The notes under the pieces are model-generated. The model had not been told where the DNA came from. It ran no database searches and saw only the letters and a program-made list of their open reading frames with translations. A program made the position numbers and the translations under genes. A DNA stretch of 64,000 bases. Origin: Gammaproteobacteria bacterium (GTDB lineage: Bacteria; Pseudomonadota; Gammaproteobacteria; JAJPIJ01). The stretch spans positions 1 to 64,000 of the forward strand of contig JAJVHZ010000076.1 of NCBI GenBank assembly GCA_022072255.1, written 5' to 3'. How positions within the stretch are numbered: position 1 is the stretch's first letter; each line of letters opens with the position of its first letter. Of this stretch, positions 1 through 9,648 are shown in pieces.

Positions 1-1725
1 CCGCAGATCCTCGCCCTGGGCATGCGCGGCCTTCAGCTCCTCCGCGAGGCGCTCCATGCGGCGTCGCTCGCCGTCGCGCTCGGCAGTGAGTCTTGCCTGC
101 TCCGCGCGCGCCTGCTCCTGCGCCTGCTCCTGCGCCTGCGTGACGGCCTCGAGCTGACGCCGCAGCTCCGCGGCCTCGCCGCGCGCCCTCTGCAGATCGC
201 CTGACTGCGATCGCGCCTCCGCAAGCTGCGCCGTCGCCACATCCAGGCGCCCCTGCGCGGCCACGAGTTCCTTGCGCAATCTCTCGAGATCGGCGGCCGC
301 GGATTTCAGATTGTTCGTCTCGGCGCTGGCCGCCTTCAGCCTCGCGCGCAGATCGGCCGCCTCGGCCCTGGCCCTGTCGAGCTCGCTCGCCGCGCCCTGC
401 AGCCGCTCCAACTCGGCCACCGTGGCGCCAAGACGCGCCCTGGTGTCTTCATGCTCGTTCGCCTGCGCCTCCTGCGCCCGCCTCGCGGCATCCAGCTCGC
501 GGCGTATCCGTTCCGCCTGCACGCCGGTCTGTTCGAGTTCGGTGATGCGCGCCCGCAGCGCCCCGATCTCCTGCCCGGCCTCATCCAACCTTTCCCGCAG
601 TGCGCCGTACTCGAGCTGCGCGCGTCTGGCCTCGCTCGTCGCGGCCTCCTGCGTTTCATGAGCGGCCTGCAGCTGCGCCCGCAGCTGCGCAGCCTCGGCC
701 TGCGCACCCTCGAGTTGACGCTCGTGCTGCGCCCTGGCGCCGTGCCGAGCGTCGGCGGCCGCCTGCAACTGCTCGCGCAGCTGCTGAGTCTGGAGCTGCG
801 CCGCATCGAGGGCATCTGCCGCCGCGGTCAGCTTCGCCACCTGCTCCTCGGCGCCGCCGAGCCTCGCGCGCAGGTCCTGCGCCTCGGCGCGCGCCTCCTC
901 GAGCGCCGACTTCGCGTCCTTCTGCCGATCGAGCTCGCCGACGGCGTTCTGCAGCCGGGCGCGCAGGTCCTCCTGCTCGCTGCGCAGACGATCGGCCTCG
1001 GCATGGGCCGCGCCCTGACCGGCAATCACTGCCTCGAGCTGCGCGCGTGCCTCCTGCAGCGCGGCGTCCAGTCCCCGGTTGGCCTCGGCCTCGCGCTGCA
1101 GCTTGGCGAGCTGATCGGTTGTCGCCTCCAGGCGCTGGCGCGCCTGCCTCGACTCGGGGATCTCGCGGCGCAGCGACTCCAGCTCCTCGCGATCGGCGCC
1201 CAGTCGCGCCAGTTCCTGCTTCATGGCCTGGAGTTCGCCGCGGGCCTCCTCGACCTCACGCCGGGCCACCTCCAGCTCGAGCTGGCTCTCGCCGACATCG
1301 TGGGCCTGCGCGCGCAGGGCGCTGACCTCTGCGCGCGCGGACTCGAGCGCACCGCGCATCTCCTCGAGATCGCCGGGCACCACCGCGGCCCCGCCTTCGG
1401 CGCGCAGCATCTCGTTCTCCGAGCGCAGGCGCTCGTAATCGGACCGCAGACTCTCGTGCTGCCGTTCGCCGGCTTCGAGCTTTTTCCTTGTCTCCTCACC
1501 CGCGGCAAGCGCAGCCTCGAGATCGGCGCGTGCCTTGTCTGTGGCGTTCTCGTAGTTGTGGATCCGGTAACGCCAGGTGTCGAGCTCCGACTGCAGCCGC
1601 GCCGTGCGTTGCGCCACCCGGCGACGCCAGTACCACCAATCGATGAGCCATTCGGCCAGCCATCCGACAATGAGCCCCACGACCAGCCAGGCCATCGGAC
1701 TCATCTGGAGCTGCACTTGCCACAT
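1..1725 (-). CDS. Membrane-anchored coiled-coil protein, 3' end outside window
   Basis: Only the first 575 codons are visible. The frame opens at ATG 1725 and has no stop down to base 1. An ideal ribosome-binding site (AGGAGGAG, 1728-1735) fixes the start. Residues about 12-31 form one hydrophobic, Trp-rich helix (core VVGLIVGWLAEWLIDWW) followed by RRR. This suggests a single membrane anchor with the bulk of the protein in the cytoplasm. The rest is an almost unbroken Ala/Glu/Arg/Gln/Leu heptad pattern (for example EELESLRREI, RSEQEDLRARLQ), so a very long coiled coil. I do not recognise a named family, and any C-terminal domain lies beyond the window. A role as scaffold or envelope tether is only a guess. 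Certainty is high that it is coding and low on function. Confidence 0.75.
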   Translation of the reverse strand, partial: MWQVQLQMSPMAWLVVGLIVGWLAEWLIDWWYWRRRVAQRTARLQSELDTWRYRIHNYENATDKARADLEAALAAGEETRKKLEAGERQHESLRSDYERLRSENEMLRAEGGAAVVPGDLEEMRGALESARAEVSALRAQAHDVGESQLELEVARREVEEARGELQAMKQELARLGADREELESLRREIPESRQARQRLEATTDQLAKLQREAEANRGLDAALQEARAQLEAVIAGQGAAHAEADRLRSEQEDLRARLQNAVGELDRQKDAKSALEEARAEAQDLRARLGGAEEQVAKLTAAADALDAAQLQTQQLREQLQAAADARHGARAQHERQLEGAQAEAAQLRAQLQAAHETQEAATSEARRAQLEYGALRERLDEAGQEIGALRARITELEQTGVQAERIRRELDAARRAQEAQANEHEDTRARLGATVAELERLQGAASELDRARAEAADLRARLKAASAETNNLKSAAADLERLRKELVAAQGRLDVATAQLAEARSQSGDLQRARGEAAELRRQLEAVTQAQEQAQEQARAEQARLTAERDGERRRMERLAEELKAAHAQGEDLR

Positions 1726-1984
1726 AACTCCTCCTGGGAACCTTATGACTAGCGGTGAGTGGCGCGCGGTACGCCCGTGTTCACGGCGGAGTCTCGCCGC
1801 AGCCTGCCTGTGTATCGACCCTCGCGCCGGGCCCACCGTGGGAGCCGGAATATTACCTACCCCAGCCCATTTTCTCAAAGAAACAGGCTACTATACCGCT
1901 GTGCTCAACCTGAGCGCGATGTCGTGCCGACGCCGGCGGCAACCTCGCCGGCCAGCGCTCCGGAACACAACCTGACACTGACAC

Positions 1985-3214
1985 ATGACGCACGCCAGCC
2001 AGGGCGATTCGCGCACCCCCCACGTGGATCGCCGGGACGGGCTGGCCTCGTGGGGCATGGTGTCGGTGCTCGGCGCGCAGTTTCTCTCCGCGCTGGCCGA
2101 CAATGCGCTGCTGTTTGCCGCGATCGCGGCACTGAAGGCCGATACCGCCCCGGCCTGGACCACGCCGCTGCTCCAGGATTTCTTCGTGGTCTCCTACGTC
2201 CTGCTCGCCCCGTGGGTCGGCCCCTTCGCCGATGCCCTGCCGAAAGGGTGGGTGATGATGATCGGCAACCTCATCAAGCTGTGCGGCGCAGTGCTCGTGC
2301 TCGTGGGCGTGCACCCGCTGCCCGCCTACGGCCTGGTCGGACTCGGCGCCGCGCTCTACTCGCCGGCGAAGTACGGGATACTGAGTGAGCTGGTGCCCGC
2401 CGGGAAGCTGGTCAAGGCCAACGGACTCATCGAGGGCTCGACGATCGTGGCGATCCTGATGGGCACGATCGCCGGCGGGATCATCGCCGACCACTCGGTG
2501 CGATTGGCGTTCGTCTCCGTCGCGGTGTGTTATCTGCTCGCGGCCCTGGCGAATCTCGGGATCCCGCGGCTGCCGCCGGCGCACCCCATGTCCGAGTTCG
2601 ACCTGCGCAGCATACTGCGCGACTTCAGCGACGCGGTGCGCATGTTCTGGCGCGCGCGCGACAGCCGCTTCGGATTGCTCGGCGCCAGCCTGTTCTGGGG
2701 GGCCGGCAGCACCCTGCGCTTCCTGCTCGTGGCGTGGGTGCCCGTGGCGCTGCACATCAGCGACACGCAGACCCCGGCCAAGCTCAACGCCGCGGTGGCC
2801 ATCGGCGTGGCCGTCGGCGCGGCGCTGGCCGCGAGACACATCTCCCTTCCCCGGATCAACCGCGTGCTGGTCCCGGGCTTCCTGATGGGAGTGCTGGTCG
2901 CGCTCCTCGCGCCGCTGCAGTCGCTGCCGGCCGCGGCGCTGCTGCTGGTCCTGCTGGGCGCCGCCAGCGGCATGTTCATCGTGCCCATCAATGCCCTGCT
3001 GCAGGAGTGCGGGCACGCCACCATCGGCGCCGGGCACGCCGTCGCGGTCCTGAATCTCTTCGTCAATCTCTCGATGCTCATTACCGTTGCCCTCTACACC
3101 GCCGTGACGCATGCGGGCGCGCCGGTCGTGCCGACGGCGTACGGCTTTGGCATCGTCATCATGGTGGGAATCGCAGCCCTCGGAGTGTGGCGGTTGCGCG
3201 GCGCGGGCCGCTAG
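1985..3214 (+). CDS. lplT: Lysophospholipid transporter LplT (MFS)
   Basis: A 409-aa major-facilitator protein. It matches E. coli LplT along its length: ADNALLF (38-44), the membrane/loop segment with PKGWVMM, and SPAKYGILSEL (126-136) followed by KLVKANGL. LplT flips lysophospholipids such as 2-acyl-GPE into the cytoplasm for reacylation by Aas. About twelve membrane segments are visible. In E. coli lplT is followed by aas; here the next gene is kdsB on the other strand, so any acyltransferase partner must be elsewhere. The 259-bp divergent region upstream holds a possible -10 (TACTAT near 1889) but no clear Shine-Dalgarno. The first ATG in frame is used. The charged N-terminal 20 residues may be partly untranslated. 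Confidence 0.88.
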   Translation: MTHASQGDSRTPHVDRRDGLASWGMVSVLGAQFLSALADNALLFAAIAALKADTAPAWTTPLLQDFFVVSYVLLAPWVGPFADALPKGWVMMIGNLIKLCGAVLVLVGVHPLPAYGLVGLGAALYSPAKYGILSELVPAGKLVKANGLIEGSTIVAILMGTIAGGIIADHSVRLAFVSVAVCYLLAALANLGIPRLPPAHPMSEFDLRSILRDFSDAVRMFWRARDSRFGLLGASLFWGAGSTLRFLLVAWVPVALHISDTQTPAKLNAAVAIGVAVGAALAARHISLPRINRVLVPGFLMGVLVALLAPLQSLPAAALLLVLLGAASGMFIVPINALLQECGHATIGAGHAVAVLNLFVNLSMLITVALYTAVTHAGAPVVPTAYGFGIVIMVGIAALGVWRLRGAGR

Positions 3215-3263
3215 ACCGGGCGGCCCGCGCGCGGGAGGCGTCCCGGCCCGGTCCGTCCGGCCC

Positions 3264-4034
3264 TCAGACCGCGCCCTGTGCTTGCAGCAGGGCGCGCACA
3301 CGTTCGGCATCCGCCGGCGTGTCGACGCCAACACCCGTGGGCGCCCGGGCCTCGGCGACCGCGATCGTGTAGCCGTGCTGCAGGACCCGCAGCTGCTCCA
3401 GCGCCTCGAGCGACTCCAGAGTCGTCGGCGCGAGCCCGCTGTAGACACGCAGGAAGCCGGCGCGGAAGGCGTACAGCCCGATGTGACGGAAATATGGCTG
3501 TGCCGGCGGCAGCGCCGCGGGGGTTCCCGCGAACGCGGCACGCGCCCACGGTATCGGGGCGCGGCTGAAATACAGCGCGCGTCCCTGCTCGTCCATCACC
3601 ACCTTCACGATATTGGGATCGAAGACCTCGCGCGCGTCGTGGATGCGCTCGCATACCGTGGCCATCACCGCCCGGTCATCCCGCGCGAGCAGGTCGGCGA
3701 CCTGGTGCAGGACCTCGGCGGGCATCAGCGGCTCGTCCCCCTGCAGGTTGACCACGACGTGCTCCGCGTCGAACCGCAGCACCTCGACCACCTCGGCAAT
3801 TCGATCGGTTCCCGACGGATGCTCCGCGGAGGTCATCACCACCTCGGCGCCGAAGCCGCGCGCCACCGCCGCGATGCGCCCGTCGTCCGTGGCGATGACG
3901 ACCCTCCCGGCGCCGCTGCCGCAGGCGCGCCGGTGCACATGCTGCAGCAGCGGCATGCCGGCGATGTCCACCAGAGGTTTGCCGGGAAACCGGCTGGAGC
4001 CGTAGCGTGCCGGGATGATGACGGTAAAGGGCAT
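3264..4034 (-). CDS. kdsB: CMP-KDO synthetase (3-deoxy-manno-octulosonate cytidylyltransferase)
   Basis: A 256-aa cytidylyltransferase that activates KDO with CTP for lipid A-core assembly in the cytoplasm. The nucleotide-binding signature IIPARYGSSRFPGKPL lies at residues 6-21. SAEHPSGTDRIAE (69-81) and NLQGDEP (96-102) are the substrate and magnesium-binding motifs of the family. The length equals that of other KdsB proteins. It is the last gene of the minus-strand run exbB-exbD-lpxK-ycaR-kdsB, 37 bp after ycaR. This is the same order as in Pseudomonas, which supports joint expression of lipid A genes. Confidence 0.95.
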   Translation of the reverse strand: MPFTVIIPARYGSSRFPGKPLVDIAGMPLLQHVHRRACGSGAGRVVIATDDGRIAAVARGFGAEVVMTSAEHPSGTDRIAEVVEVLRFDAEHVVVNLQGDEPLMPAEVLHQVADLLARDDRAVMATVCERIHDAREVFDPNIVKVVMDEQGRALYFSRAPIPWARAAFAGTPAALPPAQPYFRHIGLYAFRAGFLRVYSGLAPTTLESLEALEQLRVLQHGYTIAVAEARAPTGVGVDTPADAERVRALLQAQGAV

Positions 4035-4071
4035 GAACTCTGCTCGGCGCCGACAGCCTCATGCACCCGCT

Positions 4072-4260
4072 TCAGCGCAGGCGCTCGTACTCCTCGTCGC
4101 TCAGCGGTCTCGCCTCCTCCTCCAGCATCACCGGTATGCCGTCGCGTATCGGATAGGCCAGTCGCGCGGCCTTCGAGATGAGCTCCTGCCGTTCCTTGTC
4201 GTAGATGAGCGGCCCCTTGGTGACGGGGCAGGCCAGAATGTCCAGCAGGCGTTTATCCAT
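4072..4260 (-). CDS. ycaR: YcaR/Trm112-like small protein
   Basis: A 62-aa protein of the UPF0434/Trm112 family. It begins with [14 protein letters not shown] and has [11 protein letters not shown] in the second half, both typical of YcaR. The function is not settled; Trm112 relatives are small zinc-ribbon activators of methyltransferases. Only one of the usual cysteines (Cys11) is present, so this copy probably does not bind zinc like Trm112. It sits between lpxK (overlapping by 8 bp) and kdsB, the standard position in gammaproteobacteria. Confidence 0.9.
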   Translation of the reverse strand: MDKRLLDILACPVTKGPLIYDKERQELISKAARLAYPIRDGIPVMLEEEARPLSDEEYERLR

Positions 4261-5242
4261 GGGAATACCTCTTCAACAGTTCAAGGAGGCGGTGGCCGAA
4301 GACCGGCGGCAATTCCGCCTCGATCGGTTCGAACCAGTGTTCCGGCCCTGCAAAGCGGCTGCATTTCACCGCGTCCTTCTCGGTCATGATAACCGGCAGG
4401 CCGTCATTGAAGCAGATGTCCGTCATCTCGTAGCGATGATGGTCGGGGAAGGCGTGACGGTGCACGCGGTAGCCGCGCGTGCGCAGGGAATTGAAAAAGG
4501 CGTCGGGATTGCCGGTGCCGGCAACCGCGTGCACCGCCACGCCCTGCGCCGGTGCCGGCGGTGTCCCGCCCGGCAGCTCGACGCGCACCTGCCTCATCGG
4601 CATGGTCAGGTATTTCATGGCGAACTCGCCGCGGCCGGCGATCCCGCTGGTGACGATCATGTCGACGCTCTTCAGCCGCGACACGGGCTCGCGCAGCGGA
4701 CCGGCCGGCAGACAGTGGCCGTTGCCGTGACGGCGCACGCCGTCGACGACCGCTATCTCGACGTCGCGCCCGAGACGGTAATGCTGCAGCCCGTCATCGC
4801 TGATGATCACGTCGCAGCGATGGTGTTGCAGCAGCGCCGAGGCGCAGGCCAGACGGTCGGGGCCGACCGCCACCGGTCCGCCGCAGTGGCGCGCGATCAC
4901 CAGCGGTTCATCGCCGACCATGAACGCGTCGCTGTCGGGCCGCACCTGCTGCGGCCAGCTGCGCGCATGGCCGCCGTAGCCGCGGCTGACGACGCCGGGG
5001 CTCAGACCGTGTGCCTTCAGGAACTTGTAGATCCAGATCGTGAGCGGCGTCTTGCCCGTGCCGCCGACGCTGATGTTGCCGACGACGATGACCGGCACCG
5101 GCAGGGCGCCGGCGCGCAGCAGGCCGCTGCGATAAGCGCGGCGCCGCAACCATGCGGCGGCGGCGAAGACCGCGGACAGCGGTAACAGCGGCAGGTAGAG
5201 CGGATGTCCCGTGTACCAGAGCTCTTCGAGCCTTATGCCCAA
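4253..5242 (-). CDS. lpxK: Tetraacyldisaccharide 4'-kinase
   Basis: LpxK phosphorylates the 4' position of the tetraacyl-disaccharide 1-phosphate lipid A precursor at the inner membrane. The Walker A-like motif [13 protein letters not shown] starts near residue 55. VVSRGYGG and [14 protein letters not shown] follow as in the family. A hydrophobic segment near residues 15-30 anchors it to the membrane. The start is uncertain. An upstream ATG (5341) would place 33 poor-quality residues inside exbD, so I use TTG 5242, two codons before RLEELW, where homologues begin. This leaves 10 bp after the exbD stop and gives 329 residues, the usual size. The ribosome-binding site is weak. Confidence 0.9.
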   Translation of the reverse strand: MGIRLEELWYTGHPLYLPLLPLSAVFAAAAWLRRRAYRSGLLRAGALPVPVIVVGNISVGGTGKTPLTIWIYKFLKAHGLSPGVVSRGYGGHARSWPQQVRPDSDAFMVGDEPLVIARHCGGPVAVGPDRLACASALLQHHRCDVIISDDGLQHYRLGRDVEIAVVDGVRRHGNGHCLPAGPLREPVSRLKSVDMIVTSGIAGRGEFAMKYLTMPMRQVRVELPGGTPPAPAQGVAVHAVAGTGNPDAFFNSLRTRGYRVHRHAFPDHHRYEMTDICFNDGLPVIMTEKDAVKCSRFAGPEHWFEPIEAELPPVFGHRLLELLKRYSHG

Positions 5243-5252
5243 GGGCGGGCCC

Positions 5253-5699
5253 TTATTGTCGCGCTGCGCCCGTGGCCTCGCCCTCCGGCCGCACCTCGGT
5301 GGCGAACGACACGTGCACCCAGCCGAGCTGGCGTGCGACATCCAGCACCGTGATCACGGATTGGTGCGTGGTATTGGCATCGGCATGGATCAGGACGCGC
5401 GGCTCCTCCTGGCCGGCCGCCGCCTCGGTCATGCCCTGCCTCAGCGCGGATTCCCCCGTGCTGAGCAGCGCCTTGCCGTTGACGAAATAGCGACCCTCCC
5501 GGTCGATGGTCACGTCAACCGGTCCGGGCGCCTCCTTCTGCTCGCTGTTCCTGCTCGCCGAGGGCAGGGTCAGATTGATGTGCTCGGGATTGAGAAACGT
5601 CGTGGACACCATGAAGAAGATGAGCAGCAGCAACACCACGTCGATGAGCGACGTCACATTGATCTCGATGTTGTCGTCGTGGCCCCGCTGGAAGTTCAT
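5253..5699 (-). CDS. exbD: ExbD/TolR-family proton-channel subunit
   Basis: A 148-aa biopolymer-transport protein. One N-terminal transmembrane helix (about 18-36, VTSLIDVVLLLLIFFMV) contains the conserved Asp20 of the proton path. A periplasmic domain follows. With ExbB it forms the proton-driven motor that energises TonB-type or similar outer-membrane processes. The ATG overlaps the exbB stop by one base, so translation is probably coupled. The location beside lpxK and comEC matches the second exbBD/tolQR-like pair of Pseudomonas, whose energised partner is not known. No tonB gene is in this window. Confidence 0.92.
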   Translation of the reverse strand: MNFQRGHDDNIEINVTSLIDVVLLLLIFFMVSTTFLNPEHINLTLPSASRNSEQKEAPGPVDVTIDREGRYFVNGKALLSTGESALRQGMTEAAAGQEEPRVLIHADANTTHQSVITVLDVARQLGWVHVSFATEVRPEGEATGAARQ

Positions 5700-6415
5700 C
5701 AGGACGCCTCCTTGCGCCCGGCGACCCGCCGCCGCTGGCCCGCGCGGCCGGAGGTCAGATCGACCGAAGCCGCCGGGTCACCCTCTGCGCCGGCCAGGCT
5801 CGACTCCGCATCGCGCTCACCGTGCAGGATCTCCACCATCTTGATCGCCTCCTGCTCCATGTCGACGATCAGCGACTGCACCTTCCCTCGCAGGTAGCGA
5901 TGCATCAGCAGCGCCGGTATCGCGACCGTGAGGCCCGCCGCCGTCGTGATCAGCGCCTGGCCAATGCCGGCCGACAGCTCCTGGGGATTGCCGGCGCCGT
6001 GCGTGGCGACCGCACTGAACATCCTGATCATCCCGAAGACCGTGCCCAGCAGCCCGAGCAGCGGAGATACCGCGGCGATGGAGCCCAGCATGTTCAGATA
6101 TCTCTCGAGTTCGTGCGCGACGTGGCGCCCGACCTCCTCGATCGACTCCTTCATCACGGCGCGGTCGTACTTCAAGTTGACCAGGCCGGCGGCCAGCACG
6201 CGGCCGAGCGGCGAACTCAGGCGCAAAGCCTGCAGCCGCTTTGCATCGAGCACGCCGCTGCGCGCCCAATGCCATACCTGCTCGACCAGCCCGCGCGGTA
6301 TCACGCGCTTGCGCTGCAGCGTCCAGAGACGCTCCACACTGATCGCCAGCGCGACGATCGAACATATGACGATGGGCCACATGACCCATCCGCCAGCCTT
6401 GATGATCTCGAACAC
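5699..6415 (-). CDS. exbB: ExbB/TolQ-family proton-channel subunit
   Basis: A 238-aa MotA/TolQ/ExbB protein. The first membrane helix is at residues 10-30 (GWVMWPIVICSIVALAISV). A long cytoplasmic loop follows. The paired helices around LGSIAAVSPLLGLLGTVFGM (residues 110-130) and GQALITTAAGLTVAIPALL (151-169) carry the channel-lining Thr/Pro positions typical of the family. It partners with ExbD encoded directly downstream. The C-terminal about 35 residues are extra, polar and Arg-rich and look disordered. Upstream, 93 bp separate it from comEC, enough for its own promoter, though none is obvious. Confidence 0.92.
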   Translation of the reverse strand: MFEIIKAGGWVMWPIVICSIVALAISVERLWTLQRKRVIPRGLVEQVWHWARSGVLDAKRLQALRLSSPLGRVLAAGLVNLKYDRAVMKESIEEVGRHVAHELERYLNMLGSIAAVSPLLGLLGTVFGMIRMFSAVATHGAGNPQELSAGIGQALITTAAGLTVAIPALLMHRYLRGKVQSLIVDMEQEAIKMVEILHGERDAESSLAGAEGDPAASVDLTSGRAGQRRRVAGRKEAS

Positions 6416-6508
6416 GGGCGATCGCTCCCTTCCTGCGCTTGCTGTGCGGCGCTGACCATAGCAAAGGATGCCCCGCAGGAAAAGCCTGGGTCCTCCGCGC
6501 GCGCGGCG

Positions 6509-8791
6509 CTACTCGTTCATCCAGAACCGGCGGTGCGCGCGCCGGTAACCCTCCGCGCCGATGCCGGAGGCCTGCACGCGCAGTGTCACGGCGCCGTCGC
6601 GGTCGGTGCGGAAGATCTCCGCCCGCACTCGGCGATAACGCTCCACGATCGCAGCGGCCGGAAAGCGCCAGCGATTGCGGTAGCCGACCGGGAAGACGAC
6701 GTAGCGCGGCCGAACGGCGGCCAGCAACGGCGCGGTCGAGGAAGTGGTGCTGCCATGGTGCGGCGCCAGCATGATCTCGTGCCGCAGCCGCGCGCCGTGA
6801 CGATTGATGAGACCGCGCTCGGCGTCGGCCTCGATGTCGCCGGTCAGCAGGGCACCGCCACCGCGCCCCCGCACGCTGAGCACGCACGAGGCATCGTTGC
6901 CGTGCCCGACGAAGCCCGCGGGCGGACCCAGCATCCGGAATTCCACGGCATCCCAGGCCCAGGTCAGGCCGTCGCGGCACTGGCGGGCGTCGGGATGAAG
7001 GATCGGCAGCGGCTCGCCCGACAGTACCGTCGCAACCGGCATCTGCGCGAGCACCGAATCCAGGCCGCCGCGATGATCGAAATCGCCATGGCTGACGACC
7101 AGCCGATCGATCGACGCGACGCCGGTATGGCGCAGATAGGGCACGACGACCGCGGCGCCGGCATCGAAGCGATCGCTGAACCCGGGTCCGGTATCGAACA
7201 GCAGCGTCCGCTCATGCGTCTGCACGACCGCGGCCAGCCCCTGGCCGACGTCCAGGACGGTCAACCAGAAATCGCCCGGCGCCGGTCGCGGCGGGGCATG
7301 CAGAAACAGCGGCGCCATCCACGCCAGACCGAGCGCGCGCGCCGGCAGGCCGCGCGGCGCGAGCAACAGCATCGCACCGACGCCCGCGCAGAACGCTACG
7401 ACCGGTGAAGGATGCGGCAGCACCAGCGCGGCCCAGTCGAGGGCCGCCAGGGGCTGCAGGACCCGCCATGCCAGATCGAGCGCCAGGAGCGCCCCGCGCA
7501 GCAGCCAGTATCCGATGAACGGCAGCGGCGCAAGCAGCGCCGTGCCGGCGAGCGTCAGCGGCACCACGACGAAGCTCACCCACGGCACGGCGAGGAGATT
7601 CGCCAGTGGTCCGGCCAGCGGATGCTGCGAGAAAAAGAAGGCGAGCAGCGGCGCCAGACCGATGGACATGGCGACGTGCACGCGCGCGTAGCGCCGCCAC
7701 CATGACGCGTGCCGCCCGTCGCCGCCGCCGTACATCAATATCGCCACCGCCACGAAGGACAACCAGAACCCCACCGTCATGACGGCCATGGGATCGATCA
7801 ACAGCACGGCGGCCAGCGCCTGCGTCAGCGTATCGAAAGGCCGTGCCCGCCGACTGCGCCACAGCGACAGCGCGACCGCGGTGATCATGATCAGCGTGCG
7901 CTGGGCCGGCACCTCGAACCCGGCAAGCGCGCAGTACGCGGCCGCCGCGATCACCGCGCAGAGCGAACCCACGCGCTGTGCCGGGATCCACAGCACCGTA
8001 TACGCCGGCAGCGACCAGAGCCAGCGGCCAAGAAGGTATCCGAAGGCGGCGATGAGGCCGATGTGCAGGCCCGATATGGCGATGAGATGTCCGGTGTTGG
8101 TACGGGAGAAGACCCGCCATTGCCGCTGATCGATACCCTCGCGCGCGCCGATGGCCAGGGCCATGATGACGCCGGACAGCGGCTCCCCGCCGATCGCCTC
8201 CTGCAGTCGCTCGCGCAGCACCGCGCGCAGCGTGTCCACGGGCGCCGCCTCCCGCCCGAGCCGCACCCTCCGGCCCTCCGCCACGACGTAGCCGGTGGCA
8301 CGAATGCGCTGCTGGAACAGCCAGGCCTCGTAATCGAAGCCGCCCGGATTGCTGAACCCATGCGTGCGCTTGAGGCGCACGTGCAGACGCCAGCGTTCCC
8401 CGGGGGCGAGCACGGGCGGAGAATCGGCCCGCCAGTCCAGCCGTACGGTGCCGCAGCAGTTCCATCGCTTCGCGCCGAGTTCCAGGTCATCGATCCGGAA
8501 CTGGAAGCGGATGCGATCGGCATACCGCTCGGGCAGATCCGCCACGGCGCCGGTGATCACGACGGTCTGTCCTTCCAACTGCGGCGGCAGGGCGTCGGCG
8601 AGCACCAGCGAGGCGCGCCACAACGTCCAGAGCGCACCGGCGACGAACAGGGCGGGCAATCGCAGGCCCGGCCATCGCAGCGCGAGCAGTACGACCGCTG
8701 GCAGCAGCCAGCAATAACGCGTGTCCGGCAATGCTGCCGGCCATTGCGCGGCGAGTACGCCGAGCGCGAAGGCGATCGTCCCTGAACGCAT
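6509..8791 (-). CDS. comEC: ComEC/Rec2 DNA-uptake channel
   Basis: A 760-aa inner-membrane channel for single-stranded DNA in natural transformation. The layout is N-terminal helices plus a DUF4131 OB-like domain (about 1-190), the hydrophobic Competence domain (about 200-470), and a C-terminal metallo-beta-lactamase-like domain from about residue 510 (VLDVGQGLAAVV). The metal motif HGDFDHRGG and the later HHGS are present, so the nuclease-like domain may be active. The length matches full-size Gram-negative ComEC. No other competence gene is nearby; the position between lol and exb genes is the usual gammaproteobacterial one. Start ATG 8791. Confidence 0.93.
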   Translation of the reverse strand: MRSGTIAFALGVLAAQWPAALPDTRYCWLLPAVVLLALRWPGLRLPALFVAGALWTLWRASLVLADALPPQLEGQTVVITGAVADLPERYADRIRFQFRIDDLELGAKRWNCCGTVRLDWRADSPPVLAPGERWRLHVRLKRTHGFSNPGGFDYEAWLFQQRIRATGYVVAEGRRVRLGREAAPVDTLRAVLRERLQEAIGGEPLSGVIMALAIGAREGIDQRQWRVFSRTNTGHLIAISGLHIGLIAAFGYLLGRWLWSLPAYTVLWIPAQRVGSLCAVIAAAAYCALAGFEVPAQRTLIMITAVALSLWRSRRARPFDTLTQALAAVLLIDPMAVMTVGFWLSFVAVAILMYGGGDGRHASWWRRYARVHVAMSIGLAPLLAFFFSQHPLAGPLANLLAVPWVSFVVVPLTLAGTALLAPLPFIGYWLLRGALLALDLAWRVLQPLAALDWAALVLPHPSPVVAFCAGVGAMLLLAPRGLPARALGLAWMAPLFLHAPPRPAPGDFWLTVLDVGQGLAAVVQTHERTLLFDTGPGFSDRFDAGAAVVVPYLRHTGVASIDRLVVSHGDFDHRGGLDSVLAQMPVATVLSGEPLPILHPDARQCRDGLTWAWDAVEFRMLGPPAGFVGHGNDASCVLSVRGRGGGALLTGDIEADAERGLINRHGARLRHEIMLAPHHGSTTSSTAPLLAAVRPRYVVFPVGYRNRWRFPAAAIVERYRRVRAEIFRTDRDGAVTLRVQASGIGAEGYRRAHRRFWMNE

Positions 8792-8940
8792 AATGTCATC
8801 CCTGACGAAAAACCTCGGCGGCCCCCGGCTCGCGGGCCCGCCGTAAGAGAAATCATGCCCTCGCGGGCGTCACCGCCGCCAGGGAACCGGCCTGCCCCGC
8901 CACGCGGCGCGGGGCCTGCGCCGCCCCGCACGCCAGCGCG

Positions 8941-9648
8941 TCACATCGCGGCCGTCGCGTCCAGCTCGCCGTTGGCGCTCAATCTGCCCGTCGACAGGGT
9001 CAGCACGCGATCCATGCGCCGTGCCAGCCTGAGGTCGTGCGTGACGACGACCAGGCTCGCTTGCGTGTCCCGGTTGAGTTCGAGCATCAGCTCGAAGACC
9101 TGCGCGGCGGTCTTCTGATCGAGATTGCCCGTCGGTTCATCGGCCAGGACGCAGCGCGGCGAGGTCACCAGCGCGCGTGCCACGGCGGCGCGTTGCCGCT
9201 CGCCGCCGGACAACTCGCCCGGCTTGTGGCGCACACGCTCGCCCAATCCGACACGCTGCAGGAGCTCCGCGGCCCGCGCGGCCGCGGCCGCCGGCCGCCA
9301 GCCGGCAATGAGCAACGGCATGCTCACGTTCTCGAGCGCCGTGAATTCGGGCAGCAGATGATGGAACTGATAGACGAACCCGAGCGTGCGGTTGCGCAGC
9401 ACGCCGCGCTCGGCCTCCCCCAGCGCGCTCATGCGCTGGCCGGCGATACGCACCTCGCCGGCGCTCGGCACGTCCAGGCCGCCGAGTATGTGCAAGAGGG
9501 TGCTCTTGCCGGAGCCGGATGCGCCGATGATGGCGATGCGTTCGCCCGGCAGCACCGCGAGATCCACACCGCGCAGCACCTCTACGCGCAGGTCGCCGTC
9601 GTCGAACGTCTTGCACACGCCGTGGCAGGCCAGTACGACCTCATTCAT
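8941..9648 (-). CDS. lolD: Lipoprotein-releasing ABC transporter ATPase LolD
   Basis: A 235-aa ATPase that powers extraction of outer-membrane lipoproteins from the inner membrane. Walker [14 protein letters not shown] is at about residues 42-54, the signature [15 protein letters not shown] near 145, and Walker [13 protein letters not shown] near 165. [18 protein letters not shown] is the LolD-type Q-loop region. Its ATG overlaps the TGA of the upstream permease by 8 bp, which indicates translational coupling. It works with the two permeases encoded upstream (9641-12192). Confidence 0.95.
   Translation of the reverse strand: MNEVVLACHGVCKTFDDGDLRVEVLRGVDLAVLPGERIAIIGASGSGKSTLLHILGGLDVPSAGEVRIAGQRMSALGEAERGVLRNRTLGFVYQFHHLLPEFTALENVSMPLLIAGWRPAAAAARAAELLQRVGLGERVRHKPGELSGGERQRAAVARALVTSPRCVLADEPTGNLDQKTAAQVFELMLELNRDTQASLVVVTHDLRLARRMDRVLTLSTGRLSANGELDATAAM

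Noticed and set aside
451-1752. 433-codon plus-strand frame at the left end
   Set aside because: Leu/Arg-rich shadow of the minus-strand coiled coil, which has the ideal ribosome-binding site and an unbroken frame to the window edge.
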